Under the pieces are notes generated by a model. It was not told where the DNA came from, did not search any database, and saw only the letters and a list, made by a program, of their open reading frames with translations. Positions 1 to 8,701 of a stretch of DNA of 64,000 nucleotides are shown piece by piece. The stretch is taken from assembly GCF_029016285.1 (NCBI RefSeq), contig NZ_CP091975.1:3596001-3660000 (forward strand), given 5' to 3'. Position numbers and translations under genes: made by a program. Source of the DNA: Vibrio sp. DW001 (GTDB lineage Bacteria; Pseudomonadota; Gammaproteobacteria; Enterobacterales; Vibrionaceae). Each line of letters begins with the position of its first letter. The first letter of the stretch is position 1.

Positions 1-679
1 AAAGATCCTCATGTTCTGCAACCCACATAATCCTGGTGGACGCGTGTGGACAGAAGAGGAAGTGACAAAGGTTTGTGCACTTTGCCACCGATACGACACA
101 TATATTATTTCAGATGAAATTTGGGCTGACATCGTATTTAACGGATATACATTCTTTAGTTGTTTACGAGTCAATCCGGACTATCTGAATAAAATGGCCG
201 TATGCATCGCTGGCACGAAGTCATTTGGCTTACCATCGATGCGCTTAACCAATACTATGATTCCGAATGAACACGAAGCAAAAGCGCTGAAGTCGAAATT
301 GCTCGCGTATGGGATGGATGTGTACAGCTCATTGAGCTTATTGGCAAACCAAGCCGCGTATCGCCATGGTAGAGCATGGCTGGATGAAACACTTGGTTAT
401 CTAGAAAATAATAATCGAGTGCTCGCTAACTTCGTTAACGCGGAACTGACTAAGGTTACCTATCTTCCACAAGAATCTACCTATCTTGCATGGTTGGATT
501 GCAGGGCATTAGAACTAAGCGATAACGAACTCGAAGAACAGCTTCATCTCGCCGGAGTCATTCCGACGATGGGTTATAGTTTTGGCGAGCAAGGGAAAGG
601 GTTTATTCGTCTAAACCTTGGTTGCCCAACTTCTATATTGAAAGAAAAGATCGTTCGTTTACGCACAGTACTTAAGTAG
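1..679 (+). CDS. MalY/PatB-type PLP aminotransferase (C-terminal part)
   Basis: The reading frame is open from the first base, so the N-terminal half lies before the window; about 225 residues remain. The protein looks like a fold-type I PLP enzyme of the MalY/PatB group (cystathionine beta-lyase-like C-S lyases). The visible motifs are NPHNPGGRVW, SDEIWADI, and AGTKSFGLPSMRLT with the presumed PLP-binding lysine, followed by the small C-terminal domain ending in FIRLNLGCP. Family members cleave cystathionine or cysteine conjugates, and E. coli MalY also represses the maltose regulator MalT. The exact substrate cannot be read here. The next gene, a sugar kinase, starts 110 bases downstream on the same strand with no clear terminator between, so co-transcription is possible. 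Confidence 0.85.
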   Translation, partial: KILMFCNPHNPGGRVWTEEEVTKVCALCHRYDTYIISDEIWADIVFNGYTFFSCLRVNPDYLNKMAVCIAGTKSFGLPSMRLTNTMIPNEHEAKALKSKLLAYGMDVYSSLSLLANQAAYRHGRAWLDETLGYLENNNRVLANFVNAELTKVTYLPQESTYLAWLDCRALELSDNELEEQLHLAGVIPTMGYSFGEQGKGFIRLNLGCPTSILKEKIVRLRTVLK

Positions 680-788
680 CACCGAACTCTGATTCCATTT
701 CGTACAACAAATAGAGTCGCAAGCCTTTAATTTGCTGCTCTATTTCCTATTCACACTATTCTTATTTTGCCCACGAGAAGTCACAACA

Positions 789-1691
789 ATGAATACGATA
801 AGATTTGGCCTTGATATTGGCGGTACAAAAATTGAGTTACGAGCATACGGTCACAATAGTAACGAGTTACTGAAAATGCGGGTAGAAACACCTAGCAATT
901 ACACCGACTTTATAGATGCAGTTGTCAACCTTATTACTAAAGCAGAGAAAACCCTCGCGACAACAGCAAGTATAGGTATTGGTTTGCCTGGGGCCATTTG
1001 TCCTAAAACACACACGATTAAAAATGCCAATTGCCTCTTTTTAAATGGGCATGACTTACAAGAAGATTTGCGCCTCATTTTAAATCGTAAAGTCTACATA
1101 GCAAACGACGCCAACTGTTTCGCATTATCGGAAGCAGTTGATGGTGCCGCCGCTGGAAAACACGTTGTTTTTGGCGTGATTCTAGGGACAGGCTGTGGTG
1201 GCGGTTTTATTGTAAACCAACAATTACTTGTTGGGGCAAATGCAATATGTGGGGAATGGGGGCACAACCCATTGCCTTATTTTAGCCACGAAAAAGACGG
1301 CATAAATCAGGCTTGTCACTGCGGGCGACAAAATTGTATTGAACGATTCATCTCCGGAACGGGGTTTGAAATGCAATATTTACAGCGTTTTTCTGATTAC
1401 AAATCTGCGCCAGAAATCATTGAAGCACTTCAACGTGGCGATCAAAAAGCGAAGCTGGCTTACTATCAACTGGTTGACCAGATTGCCCGAAGTTTTGCCT
1501 ATATCGTCAATATTATTGACCCTAATGTGATAGTCGTCGGCGGTGGGATGTCTAATGTTGTTTCTTTATACGCAGATGTACAAAGACAGATGAAACAATA
1601 TGTATTTAGTCCTGACAGCAACACCCCTATTGTTCAGGCAAAATTCGGTGATAGCAGTGGCGTTCGCGGGGCAGCATGGTTGCCATGTTAA
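789..1691 (+). CDS. mak: ROK-family manno(fructo)kinase
   Basis: A 300-residue ROK sugar kinase that should phosphorylate fructose or mannose with ATP in the cytoplasm. The ATP loop DIGGTKIE is at residues 9-16 and the catalytic aspartate is D107 in ANDAN. The zinc site is H159 (GEWGHNP), C176, C178 and C183 (CHCGRQNC). Similarity is closer to E. coli Mak (YajF) than to NagK: the SEAVDGAAAG, GEWGHNPLP, FISGTGF and GDSSGVRGAAW blocks are all Mak-like. The ATG at 789 is chosen because the ROK fold begins there and GAGAAG lies 8 bases upstream; a longer frame from 732 adds a hydrophobic stretch unlike the family. Physiological substrate is inferred from family. Confidence 0.88.
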   Translation: MNTIRFGLDIGGTKIELRAYGHNSNELLKMRVETPSNYTDFIDAVVNLITKAEKTLATTASIGIGLPGAICPKTHTIKNANCLFLNGHDLQEDLRLILNRKVYIANDANCFALSEAVDGAAAGKHVVFGVILGTGCGGGFIVNQQLLVGANAICGEWGHNPLPYFSHEKDGINQACHCGRQNCIERFISGTGFEMQYLQRFSDYKSAPEIIEALQRGDQKAKLAYYQLVDQIARSFAYIVNIIDPNVIVVGGGMSNVVSLYADVQRQMKQYVFSPDSNTPIVQAKFGDSSGVRGAAWLPC

Positions 1692-1736
1692 TTAGAGTAT
1701 CTTCTGTTCACGAATTGAGTAGCAAAGAATAATACT

Positions 1737-1774
1737 GATATAACCCAATCACTTCTATTCGCTTGGGCTATATC
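1737..1774. terminator. Hairpin between convergent mak and zntR
   Basis: Twelve-base arms GATATAACCCAA (1737-1748) and TTGGGCTATATC (1763-1774) pair with one mismatch around a 14-base loop. Neither side has a long T run, so it may be a weak bidirectional terminator or a 3'-end stabilising hairpin. Confidence 0.5.
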
Positions 1775-1822
1775 GACTTCTAAGTTGAATAACGGTTCTG
1801 CATAACAAGCTATCTTTCACCA

Positions 1823-2221
1823 TTACTTCAGCGCCTCCAAAATAGAGCAATGACTTGCGTTGTCATTACTGTGTCCGCAACAAGCGTCGTTAATTTTCTT
1901 TAGAGCGTTTCGAATTTTAGTCAACTCCTGAATTTTCTCATCAATAAGGAGTAGTTTTGTTGATGTAATGCCTTTTACTTCTGCACAGCTATGTTGTGTG
2001 GCTTCAAGGCGAATCTCTAACAACTCTCTAATCTCATCGAGACTCAACCCAAGTCGCTTGGAGTTTAAAATAAAGTGGACTTGCTCAAGGCTATTTTCAG
2101 AATAAATACGATAACCAGAATCACTGCGCCCGACGGGTTGAATAAGACCGTTTTTTTCATAGAATCGAAGCGTATCAGTCGTCACGCCGCCTTTTTTTGC
2201 CAGTTCTCCAATCAGGTACAT
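1823..2221 (-). CDS. zntR: Zn(II)-responsive MerR-family regulator ZntR
   Basis: A 132-residue MerR-family activator. The N-terminal winged helix-turn-helix (MYLIGELAKKGGVTTDTLRFYEKNGL) is followed by a dimerisation helix and a C-terminal metal loop. The ZntR metal ligands are present: C79 (QHSC), C114-C115 (NDACC), H117 and C125 (HCSILEAL). These separate it from CueR and other MerR proteins. In E. coli, ZntR distorts the zntA promoter when zinc-loaded and activates the zinc efflux ATPase. No zntA is adjacent here, so its target must be elsewhere. It is divergent from purH with a 218-base gap. A GTCTA-N5-TAGAC inverted repeat at 2242-2256 lies just before its start and could be an autoregulatory site, but it does not match the known zntA operator. 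Confidence 0.9.
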   Translation of the reverse strand: MYLIGELAKKGGVTTDTLRFYEKNGLIQPVGRSDSGYRIYSENSLEQVHFILNSKRLGLSLDEIRELLEIRLEATQHSCAEVKGITSTKLLLIDEKIQELTKIRNALKKINDACCGHSNDNASHCSILEALK

Positions 2222-2277
2222 ATTTATTCCTTATCTTTTCTGTCTAAAAAATAGACTGATTTTAATTATTTATGTGA

Positions 2278-2293
2278 AGCCAATCGATTGCGC
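2278..2293 (+). promoter_or_regulatory. Putative PurR operator upstream of purH
   Basis: The 16-base site AGCCAATCGATTGCGC matches 10 of 12 fixed positions of the PurR consensus ANGCAANCGNTTNCNT, including the central CAANCGNTT. It lies about 150 bases before purH, a position that fits purine repression of purHD. The call rests on motif and context only. Confidence 0.5.
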
Positions 2294-2439
2294 GAGCATT
2301 TCAAGTGCAAATTGGGTAGAATACGCGCCATCATTTTTAACAAATTTATACCCTCGTGCTTATTTATTAAAACCTAGCACCTGACAATAAACGTATCTCT
2401 TATACAATTATTTCTGTGAATTCAAGGAAAATGGAAGCA

Positions 2440-4032
2440 ATGAATAACGCCCGCCCAATCCGTCGCGCTCTTATCAGCGTATCAGACAAAACTGGTATTG
2501 TTGAGTTCGCTCAGGCTCTTTCTGACCGAGGTATTGATATTTTATCTACTGGCGGTACTGCTCGCCTGCTTGCAGAACAAGGCATTTCTGTTACTGAAGT
2601 TTCTGATTATACAGGCTTTCCAGAGATGATGGATGGTAGGGTGAAGACCCTGCACCCTAAAGTTCATGGTGGTGTACTTGGCCGTCGAGGCCAAGATGAT
2701 GCGGTTATGACACTGCACGGTATCGATCCTATTGATATGGTTGTAGTTAACCTGTACCCATTTGCAGAAACCGTTGCGAAAGACGGTTGCACATTGGCTG
2801 ATGCCGTTGAAAATATAGACATCGGTGGGCCTACGATGGTTCGCAGTGCCGCGAAAAATCATAAAGACGTGACTATTGTAGTTAACGCTTCTGATTACTC
2901 CCGCGTCATCGCTGAAATGGATACAAATGAGAAATCACTTACATTAGAAACTCGTTTTGATCTTGCTATCGCTGCCTTCGAACATACCGCCGCCTACGAC
3001 GGTATGATTGCTAACTACTTTGGTACTATGGTCCCTTCCTATGGTGACAATAAAGAAGGTGACGAGGAGTCTACGTTCCCTCGCACGTTTAACCAGCAGT
3101 TCAAGAAGAAGCAGGATATGCGCTACGGTGAGAACAGCCACCAAGCAGCGGCTTTTTATGTCGAAGAAAACCCTGAAGAAGCCTCAGTTTCAACAGCTCG
3201 TCAAATTCAAGGTAAAGCGCTTTCATACAACAACATTGCGGATACCGATGCCGCTTTAGAATGCGTTAAAGAGTTTTCTGAACCCGCTTGCGTTATCGTT
3301 AAGCACGCAAACCCATGTGGTGTCGCGCTTGGCAAAGATATCCTTGAAGCCTATAACCGTGCATATCAAACCGATCCTACATCGGCGTTTGGCGGCATTA
3401 TCGCCTTCAACCACGAGCTCGATGCAGCGACAGCACAAGCGATTGTTGAACGTCAGTTCGTTGAGGTTATCATTGCGCCAAGCATATCGGCAGAAGCGAT
3501 TGAAATAGTCGCAGCGAAGAAAAACCTGCGTCTACTTGAATGTGGTGAATGGACAACAAAAACAACGGGCTTCGATGTTAAACGAGTGAATGGGGGCCTT
3601 CTTGTTCAAGATCGCGATCAAGGTATGGTGACGCACGATGATCTAACCATTGTATCCAAACGCCAACCAACAGAAGAAGAACTCAAAGACGCGCTTTTCT
3701 GCTGGAAAGTAGCAAAATATGTGAAATCTAATGCCATTGTCTACGCGAAAGGCGACATGACCATTGGTGTTGGCGCCGGCCAAATGAGCCGCGTATACTC
3801 TGCTAAAATTGCAGGTATTAAGGCTGCAGATGAAGGACTAGAAGTACCTGGTAGCGTAATGGCATCTGACGCTTTCTTCCCGTTCCGTGATGGCATAGAC
3901 GCTGCAGCAGAAGCTGGAATAAAATGTGTTATTCAGCCGGGGGGATCTATGCGCGATAATGAAGTTATTGAAGCCGCTGACGAACACGGTATGGCGATGA
4001 TCTTCACTGGCATGCGTCACTTCCGCCATTAA
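2440..4032 (+). CDS. purH: Bifunctional AICAR formyltransferase/IMP cyclohydrolase
   Basis: A 530-residue enzyme carrying out the last two steps of de novo purine synthesis: formylation of AICAR by 10-formyl-THF, then ring closure to IMP. The N-terminal MGS-like cyclohydrolase domain (about residues 1-200) shows [30 protein letters not shown] and NLYPF. The C-terminal transformylase shows KHANPCGVA and ends in MRHFRH exactly as in E. coli. The frame could open at GTG 2416 or ATG 2431. ATG 2440 gives the family-typical [17 protein letters not shown] start with AAGGA upstream. purD follows 201 bases downstream on the same strand, as in the E. coli purHD operon. Confidence 0.97.
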   Translation: MNNARPIRRALISVSDKTGIVEFAQALSDRGIDILSTGGTARLLAEQGISVTEVSDYTGFPEMMDGRVKTLHPKVHGGVLGRRGQDDAVMTLHGIDPIDMVVVNLYPFAETVAKDGCTLADAVENIDIGGPTMVRSAAKNHKDVTIVVNASDYSRVIAEMDTNEKSLTLETRFDLAIAAFEHTAAYDGMIANYFGTMVPSYGDNKEGDEESTFPRTFNQQFKKKQDMRYGENSHQAAAFYVEENPEEASVSTARQIQGKALSYNNIADTDAALECVKEFSEPACVIVKHANPCGVALGKDILEAYNRAYQTDPTSAFGGIIAFNHELDAATAQAIVERQFVEVIIAPSISAEAIEIVAAKKNLRLLECGEWTTKTTGFDVKRVNGGLLVQDRDQGMVTHDDLTIVSKRQPTEEELKDALFCWKVAKYVKSNAIVYAKGDMTIGVGAGQMSRVYSAKIAGIKAADEGLEVPGSVMASDAFFPFRDGIDAAAEAGIKCVIQPGGSMRDNEVIEAADEHGMAMIFTGMRHFRH

Positions 4033-4099
4033 TAAGATACTCAGATTTAAGCTATAAATACATAACTTGGTGAATTGAATATTTTATCCCTATTCAGTT

Positions 4100-4124
4100 T
4101 TTAAAATGAATTATTCATTTTAAA
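4100..4124 (+). repeat. Perfect AT-rich hairpin between purH and purD
   Basis: Eleven-base arms TTTAAAATGAA (4100-4110) and TTCATTTTAAA (4114-4124) are perfect inverted repeats around a 3-base loop. Lacking GC pairs and a T tract, it is unlikely to be an efficient terminator. It may protect the upstream mRNA or mark an internal control point. Confidence 0.5.
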
Positions 4125-4233
4125 GCAAAGCCATTCTTTCTAATTCAAGGAAAGCGCGCGGAGTTTATAAGCATAAATGAGCACACTTGACACGGAAGTT
4201 GAAAAAATGGCGCAGCTATTAAAGGAAATAAAA

Positions 4234-5523
4234 ATGGATGTATTGATCATAGGTGCAGGCGGTCGTGAGCATGCACTCGGTTGGAAAGCGGCACAAAACC
4301 CAGATGTTGAAACCGTTTATGTTGCACCGGGTAACGCGGGGACGGCCCTCGAACCAAAGCTATCTAATATTGCTATCGATGTGGAAGATATTGATGCCTT
4401 GGTGGCTTTTGCAAAAGAAAAAGCCATCGAACTAACGATTGTAGGCCCAGAAGTCCCGTTAGTACTTGGTGTTGTTGATGCATTCCGCGAAGAAAACCTA
4501 CCTATTTTTGGACCAACAAAAGCCGCCGCACAACTAGAAGGTTCAAAGGCATTCACTAAAGACTTTTTGGCTCGCCACGACATTCCGACAGGTTGGTACG
4601 CGAACTTTACCGAGATTACACCCGCAATCGAATATGTTCGTGAGAAAGGTGCACCAATCGTTATTAAAGCCGATGGTTTAGCCGCTGGTAAAGGTGTCAT
4701 CGTCGCAATGACATTGCAAGAAGCTGAGGATGCGATTAGAGACATGCTTGCGGGGAATGCTTTTGGCGACGCCGGTAGCCGAGTCGTTATCGAAGAGTTT
4801 CTTGAGGGCGAAGAAGCAAGCTTTATAGTCATGGTTGATGGTAAGAGTGTCTTGCCAATGGCCACCAGCCAAGATCATAAACGCGTCGGCGACAACGATA
4901 CGGGCCCAAATACTGGTGGTATGGGGGCTTACTCTCCAGCACCCGTAGTAACACCAGAAATACATACTCGGATTCTGGAAGAAGTGATCTATCCAACCGT
5001 TCGTGGTATGGAAGCAGAGGGTTACCCTTATACTGGCTTTCTTTATGCGGGATTGATGATTGATGCTGATGGCACACCTAAAGTCATCGAATATAATTGT
5101 CGATTTGGTGATCCGGAAACACAACCAATCATGATGCGCATGGAGTCTGATCTTGTCGACTTATGTTTAGACGCGCTTGATGAGAACCTTGAAAATGCTG
5201 AATCACATTGGGATCCACGCGCTTCTATTGGTGTGGTACTTGCTGCTGGTGGTTACCCTGCTGATTACGTAAAAGGTGACGTTATCTCTGGACTGCCTAC
5301 TGATGAAATAGAGGGTGAAAAAGCATTTCATGCTGGTACAAGTTATAGAAACGGCGATGTTGTGACTAATGGTGGTCGGGTACTTTGTGCAACAGCACTT
5401 GGAAATACCGTGTCAGAAGCTCAGCAGCGTGCCTATAAGCTTACAAAACGCATTAGTTGGAATGGTATGTTCCATCGCAATGATATCGGTTATAGAGCGA
5501 TAGAGAGAGAAAACAAGAAATAA
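4234..5523 (+). CDS. purD: Phosphoribosylamine-glycine ligase (GAR synthetase)
   Basis: A 429-residue ATP-grasp ligase joining glycine to 5-phosphoribosylamine, the second step of purine synthesis. Visible features are the N-terminal nucleotide fold (VLIIGAGGREHALGWKA), GPEVPL, the ATP-grasp core (IKADGLAAGKGVIVA, EEFLEGEEASF), DHKRVGDNDTGPNTGGMGAYSP and NCRFGDPETQ. The frame extends upstream to 4177, but ATG 4234 matches the family start (MDVLIIGAGGREH) and has AAGGA seven bases before it. It is the second gene of the purHD unit and ends at a strong bidirectional terminator. Confidence 0.97.
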   Translation: MDVLIIGAGGREHALGWKAAQNPDVETVYVAPGNAGTALEPKLSNIAIDVEDIDALVAFAKEKAIELTIVGPEVPLVLGVVDAFREENLPIFGPTKAAAQLEGSKAFTKDFLARHDIPTGWYANFTEITPAIEYVREKGAPIVIKADGLAAGKGVIVAMTLQEAEDAIRDMLAGNAFGDAGSRVVIEEFLEGEEASFIVMVDGKSVLPMATSQDHKRVGDNDTGPNTGGMGAYSPAPVVTPEIHTRILEEVIYPTVRGMEAEGYPYTGFLYAGLMIDADGTPKVIEYNCRFGDPETQPIMMRMESDLVDLCLDALDENLENAESHWDPRASIGVVLAAGGYPADYVKGDVISGLPTDEIEGEKAFHAGTSYRNGDVVTNGGRVLCATALGNTVSEAQQRAYKLTKRISWNGMFHRNDIGYRAIERENKK

Positions 5524-5544
5524 CCTTTCTCGATGTTCTGACAT

Positions 5545-5571
5545 AAAAAAGGCGCTCAATGCGCCTTTTTT
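5545..5571. terminator. Bidirectional terminator after purD
   Basis: GGCGC (5551-5555) and GCGCC (5561-5565) form a GC stem flanked by an A6 tract on the left and a T6 tract on the right. It can therefore stop purHD on the plus strand and the lipoprotein gene arriving on the minus strand. Confidence 0.85.
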
Positions 5572-5636
5572 CAATTGTGTCACAAGACTGAATCCGTCAT
5601 CTAGTCAAACTCAACCTCTATCCGGCTTCACTATAC

Positions 5637-6335
5637 TCATTCATCTTCTATAAAAACGGGTCTTTCTACACAATCAAAACTTTCATCTTCTAGCATCAAT
5701 AGATCTTTAACGACCAATTTACCCAGCGAAGTGGAACTAATAAACGCGGCATAACTGTCTAGACTCGCAAGGCGGTTTATAACAAAGGTTGGCAATGTCT
5801 GATTAAATTCTATGTTCTCGAATGTTTCGGCATCACAGCTATTAAACACCTTCCCATCCCAATACCCTTGCATCAAGCTAGAACCGTTCTTATCCTGCTG
5901 TTCAGTGACGGTCTTAATAGATTCAGCCTCATTCAAAAGCATTTGAATCTGCTGTGTTGTCAAAGGAAGCACCTTACCATCAAGCCGATATTGCTGGTAA
6001 ACCGCCTCTCCATTATTGTCAAAACGTAATTGAATTCGATACGGCACGAGCTCATATGACTCTTGTCGTTGCATTCCTTCTCTGACAATTTCTCTTACGA
6101 CACTCTTTCTCCAACGATAGTCTGATTTATACCAGCCATAATCACCCGAAGCGACATAATCGGAAGCTGAATAAGGAAGATCTAATCGCTCTGTATACCA
6201 ATAAAAACTCGTTGCATCACCAGCAGATTGACCACCAGTCATCGTATTGAATAATTCAGTATTGCTTGTCGTTGGGCTAGATGAGCAGCCCAAAAGAAAT
6301 GAGGATAAGAGAAGAGGTATAATGTACTTTTTCAT
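5637..6335 (-). CDS. yjaH: DUF1481 family lipoprotein (YjaH-like)
   Basis: A 232-residue predicted lipoprotein. The start at 6335 gives MKKYIIPLLLSSFLLGCSSSP, a classic signal peptide with lipobox LLGC and lipidated C17; residue +2 is serine, which favours outer-membrane sorting. The frame extends 12 codons upstream, but those residues precede the signal peptide and are not expected to be translated. The remainder is a mixed soluble domain of unknown function (DUF1481). Position is the main identifier: in E. coli yjaH directly follows hupA, as here. No good Shine-Dalgarno sequence precedes the start, so translation may be weak or coupled to hupA. The molecular role is unknown. Confidence 0.75.
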   Translation of the reverse strand: MKKYIIPLLLSSFLLGCSSSPTTSNTELFNTMTGGQSAGDATSFYWYTERLDLPYSASDYVASGDYGWYKSDYRWRKSVVREIVREGMQRQESYELVPYRIQLRFDNNGEAVYQQYRLDGKVLPLTTQQIQMLLNEAESIKTVTEQQDKNGSSLMQGYWDGKVFNSCDAETFENIEFNQTLPTFVINRLASLDSYAAFISSTSLGKLVVKDLLMLEDESFDCVERPVFIEDE

Positions 6336-6343
6336 AAAGAGTA

Positions 6344-6370
6344 TGACACCGAGCACTTGGCTCGGTGTCA
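6344..6370 (-). terminator. Hairpin between hupA and the yjaH-like gene
   Basis: Perfect 10-base arms TGACACCGAG (6344-6353) and CTCGGTGTCA (6361-6370) with a 7-base loop, just after the hupA stop. The following minus-strand bases (ATACTCTTT) are only moderately T-rich. It may be a partial terminator letting some hupA transcripts continue into the next gene, or a 3'-end stabiliser. Confidence 0.6.
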
Positions 6371-6376
6371 ATAATA

Positions 6377-6649
6377 TTACTTCACTGATTCTTTCAGTGC
6401 TTTACCTGCTACAAATGCAGGTACATTAGCGGCAGAAATTTGAATCTCTTCGCCAGTCTTTGGGTTACGACCAGTACGAGCTGCACGGTGATTTACTTTG
6501 AATGTACCAAAACCAATTAGTTGAACTTGGTCACCCTCTTTTAGTGTATCAGAAACACTACTTAGAGTTGCTTCAAGTGCAGATTTTGCTTGAGCTTTAG
6601 ATAGATCCGCTTTTTCAGCGATAAAGTCGATTAATTGGGTCTTGTTCAT
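6377..6649 (-). CDS. hupA: DNA-binding protein HU-alpha
   Basis: A 90-residue nucleoid-associated protein that bends and compacts DNA as a homo- or heterodimer. The sequence runs [22 protein letters not shown] and includes the HU signature [18 protein letters not shown] (DNA-binding arm), ending in KALKESVK. The frame extends to 6715, but ATG 6649 gives the exact family length and AGGGA precedes it. Its neighbours yjaG, hemE and purHD match E. coli hupA (HU-alpha) rather than hupB, which normally lies next to lon. Confidence 0.95.
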   Translation of the reverse strand: MNKTQLIDFIAEKADLSKAQAKSALEATLSSVSDTLKEGDQVQLIGFGTFKVNHRAARTGRNPKTGEEIQISAANVPAFVAGKALKESVK

Positions 6650-6918
6650 TAGGTTTCCCTTCTTATGTGTTATCGAATCCGAACCACTGTAATGCATAAA
6701 GGCCCCGTCTGGCAAAGGTTTGTCTAGGAAGTTACCCTAAAAAGACGTAAGTTTAGGTTGAATATGAGTAATATCTCACAATTTGATACAGTTTTCTGTG
6801 CCGTAATTGTTGCTTATCATGCCGTAACACGAGTAAATACAGTATCTAAGCACTATATATCGTACATAAATAGTTTTGATTTATTGATACACTACACAGG
6901 AATGACCTTAAAAAATTC

Positions 6919-7968
6919 ATGTTTCTATTAACTTTATATATAACCGTAGCCATCGGTGTTTCATTTGTTTGTTCAGTACTTGAAGCTATTTTGCTCAGCA
7001 TTACCCCAAGCTACTTAGCTCAATTAAGACAAAGAAATCATCCTTCGGCTCCAAAACTAAGTCAACTCAAAGGAAATATTGACCGTCCTTTGGCATCGAT
7101 ACTGACTCTTAATACCATTGCCCATACTATTGGAGCGGCGGGTGCAGGTGCGCAAGCCGCAACTGTATTTGGTAGCCAGTGGTTAGGTTTGTTCTCTGCT
7201 GTTTTAACATTGGGGATATTACTGCTTTCAGAAATAGTTCCAAAAACCATAGGTGCAACCTATTGGAGACAATTAGCTCCAATCGCCGCAAACCTGCTTG
7301 GTTGGATGGTATGGGCGTTAACTCCATTTGTTTGGCTTTCAGAGCAGATAACCAAGCGTTTGGCACGTGGTCATACTCCTCCAAAACTACGCGACGAAAT
7401 TTCTGCGATGGCGATGCTTGCCAAAGAGAGTGGCGAGTTCAATGAAGGTGAATCTAAGATACTACACAACCTACTAACGTTACCTGATGTCCCAATTACA
7501 CAAATCATGACACCTAGGCCCGTCGTCTTTAGAGTAGAAGCCGAACTCACCATTAACGAGTTTATAGAGCAACATAAAGATATTCCTTTTTCCCGGCCGC
7601 TTATATACAGCCAACAAAAAGACAATGTTTTAGGGTTTGTACATCGATTAGAGCTGTTCAAGATGCAGCAATTAGGCAGCGGTGAACAGCAATTGGGTGC
7701 GGTGATGCGACCCATTAATGTTCTGCTTAACAACACCGTGTTACCTAAAGCGTTTGACCATATGATGAGCAATCGACTTCAATTGATTTTGGTTGTAGAT
7801 GAATATGGCACTATTCAAGGCATTGTTACCCTTGAAGACATGTTTGAACATCTGATAGGTGAAGAGATTGTCGATGAGGCTGATAAAACAACAGACATGC
7901 AAGAGTTGGCTTATCAAAGATGGGAAACGTGGAAAAAACTGCATGATGTAAAAGATAGTAGCGATTAA
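6919..7968 (+). CDS. CNNM (DUF21)/CBS-domain membrane protein
   Basis: A 349-residue inner-membrane protein of the HlyC/CorC superfamily. The N-terminal CNNM/DUF21 domain (about residues 1-145) has hydrophobic segments near 1-27, 55-80, 85-107 and 118-142, plus the conserved LSEIVPKTIGA (103-113). A tandem CBS pair follows (about 195-325), with MTPR at 198-201 and LILVVDEYGTIQGIVTLEDMFE in the second CBS. The chain ends shortly after, so the C-terminal CorC_HlyC (FAD-like) domain of the longer family members is absent. Relatives are linked to magnesium or other cation homeostasis; the substrate is not evident. It is divergent from hupA. The Shine-Dalgarno is poor (ACAGGA about 17 bases upstream). 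Confidence 0.85.
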   Translation: MFLLTLYITVAIGVSFVCSVLEAILLSITPSYLAQLRQRNHPSAPKLSQLKGNIDRPLASILTLNTIAHTIGAAGAGAQAATVFGSQWLGLFSAVLTLGILLLSEIVPKTIGATYWRQLAPIAANLLGWMVWALTPFVWLSEQITKRLARGHTPPKLRDEISAMAMLAKESGEFNEGESKILHNLLTLPDVPITQIMTPRPVVFRVEAELTINEFIEQHKDIPFSRPLIYSQQKDNVLGFVHRLELFKMQQLGSGEQQLGAVMRPINVLLNNTVLPKAFDHMMSNRLQLILVVDEYGTIQGIVTLEDMFEHLIGEEIVDEADKTTDMQELAYQRWETWKKLHDVKDSSD

Positions 7969-7984
7969 AGTACTCTTCTTGAAA

Positions 7985-8030
7985 CTTGAAGCGAACGTTG
8001 TTCTTTTGAACAGACGGAGTTCGCTTCAAG
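7985..8030. terminator. Long nested hairpin between convergent genes
   Basis: Perfect 12-base arms CTTGAAGCGAAC (7985-7996) and GTTCGCTTCAAG (8019-8030) enclose a second perfect hairpin TGTTC-TTTT-GAACA (7999-8012). It sits between the converging CNNM gene and yjaG and probably ends both transcripts, though no long T tract follows. Confidence 0.6.
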
Positions 8031-8044
8031 ATTCTGAATTCACA

Positions 8045-8632
8045 TTAAGCTGAAATACCTAAGTTACTTACGCCTTCATCTTTAATTTCTTGACGTAGAC
8101 CTTTAATCAGATCGATATCTCGCCTCACTGCATCCTTGAGAGGTTTATATATTGCCCATTGAACATCCCATTCAGTACAAACCGCTTCGTTTTCTTTTTG
8201 ATTTTCATTGGTGATCTCATCGCAGCCTTGAGCTTCTTCTAGCTGGGCAACCGTCATCACTGACAACTCACTCACCGACAACATGTTCTCAAACAAATAG
8301 TCTCTATCAAGTAGACCATGAATCAACGTTGATAAACCTTTACACGCATCGATTGCAGGGTAGACACCATAGAAATCGAAATCTTCGGATGAAGGGATCA
8401 GCTCTTCCAGTTTTTCTAACTGACGTTCGAAATTTATTTTTGCACTTTTTACTGTCATCAACTCCCAGATGCTATCTAGGATATCTCGATATATACGCGA
8501 TTCTGCAAATTCTGTATTCTCGCAAAAAACAACATAGTTCGGATACATACGCTCACACAAACAAGCCATGAAGGTTATTTGTTGCCATGGTTCAAACTTC
8601 TCAAGTCGCACTTGCAGTGGATTCTGTAACAT
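8045..8632 (-). CDS. yjaG: YjaG family protein (DUF416)
   Basis: A 195-residue cytoplasmic protein clearly orthologous to E. coli YjaG (196 residues): it begins MLQNPLQVRLEKFEPWQQITFMACLCERMYPNY and contains EDFDFYGVYPAIDAC and RDIDLIKGLR. The DUF416 fold is mostly alpha-helical and its biochemical role is unknown. No catalytic motif is evident. As in E. coli it lies between the hemE side and hupA. No partner on the same transcript is obvious. Confidence 0.9.
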   Translation of the reverse strand: MLQNPLQVRLEKFEPWQQITFMACLCERMYPNYVVFCENTEFAESRIYRDILDSIWELMTVKSAKINFERQLEKLEELIPSSEDFDFYGVYPAIDACKGLSTLIHGLLDRDYLFENMLSVSELSVMTVAQLEEAQGCDEITNENQKENEAVCTEWDVQWAIYKPLKDAVRRDIDLIKGLRQEIKDEGVSNLGISA

Positions 8633-8701
8633 AACAGCTCTATGGTTTATAAATAATCAGCGGCAGTGTACTTGATAAAGTAAAGGGAAAAAAGAAAGCA
8701 G

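Noticed and set aside
2242..2256. GTCTA-N5-TAGAC dyad before zntR as a ZntR operator
   Set aside because: It does not resemble the ZntR operator of zntA, so it is only mentioned under zntR.
4317..5124. Long antisense open frames opposite purD (182, 148 and 82 codons)
   Set aside because: They mirror codon bias of purD on the other strand, have no ribosome-binding site and show no known domain.
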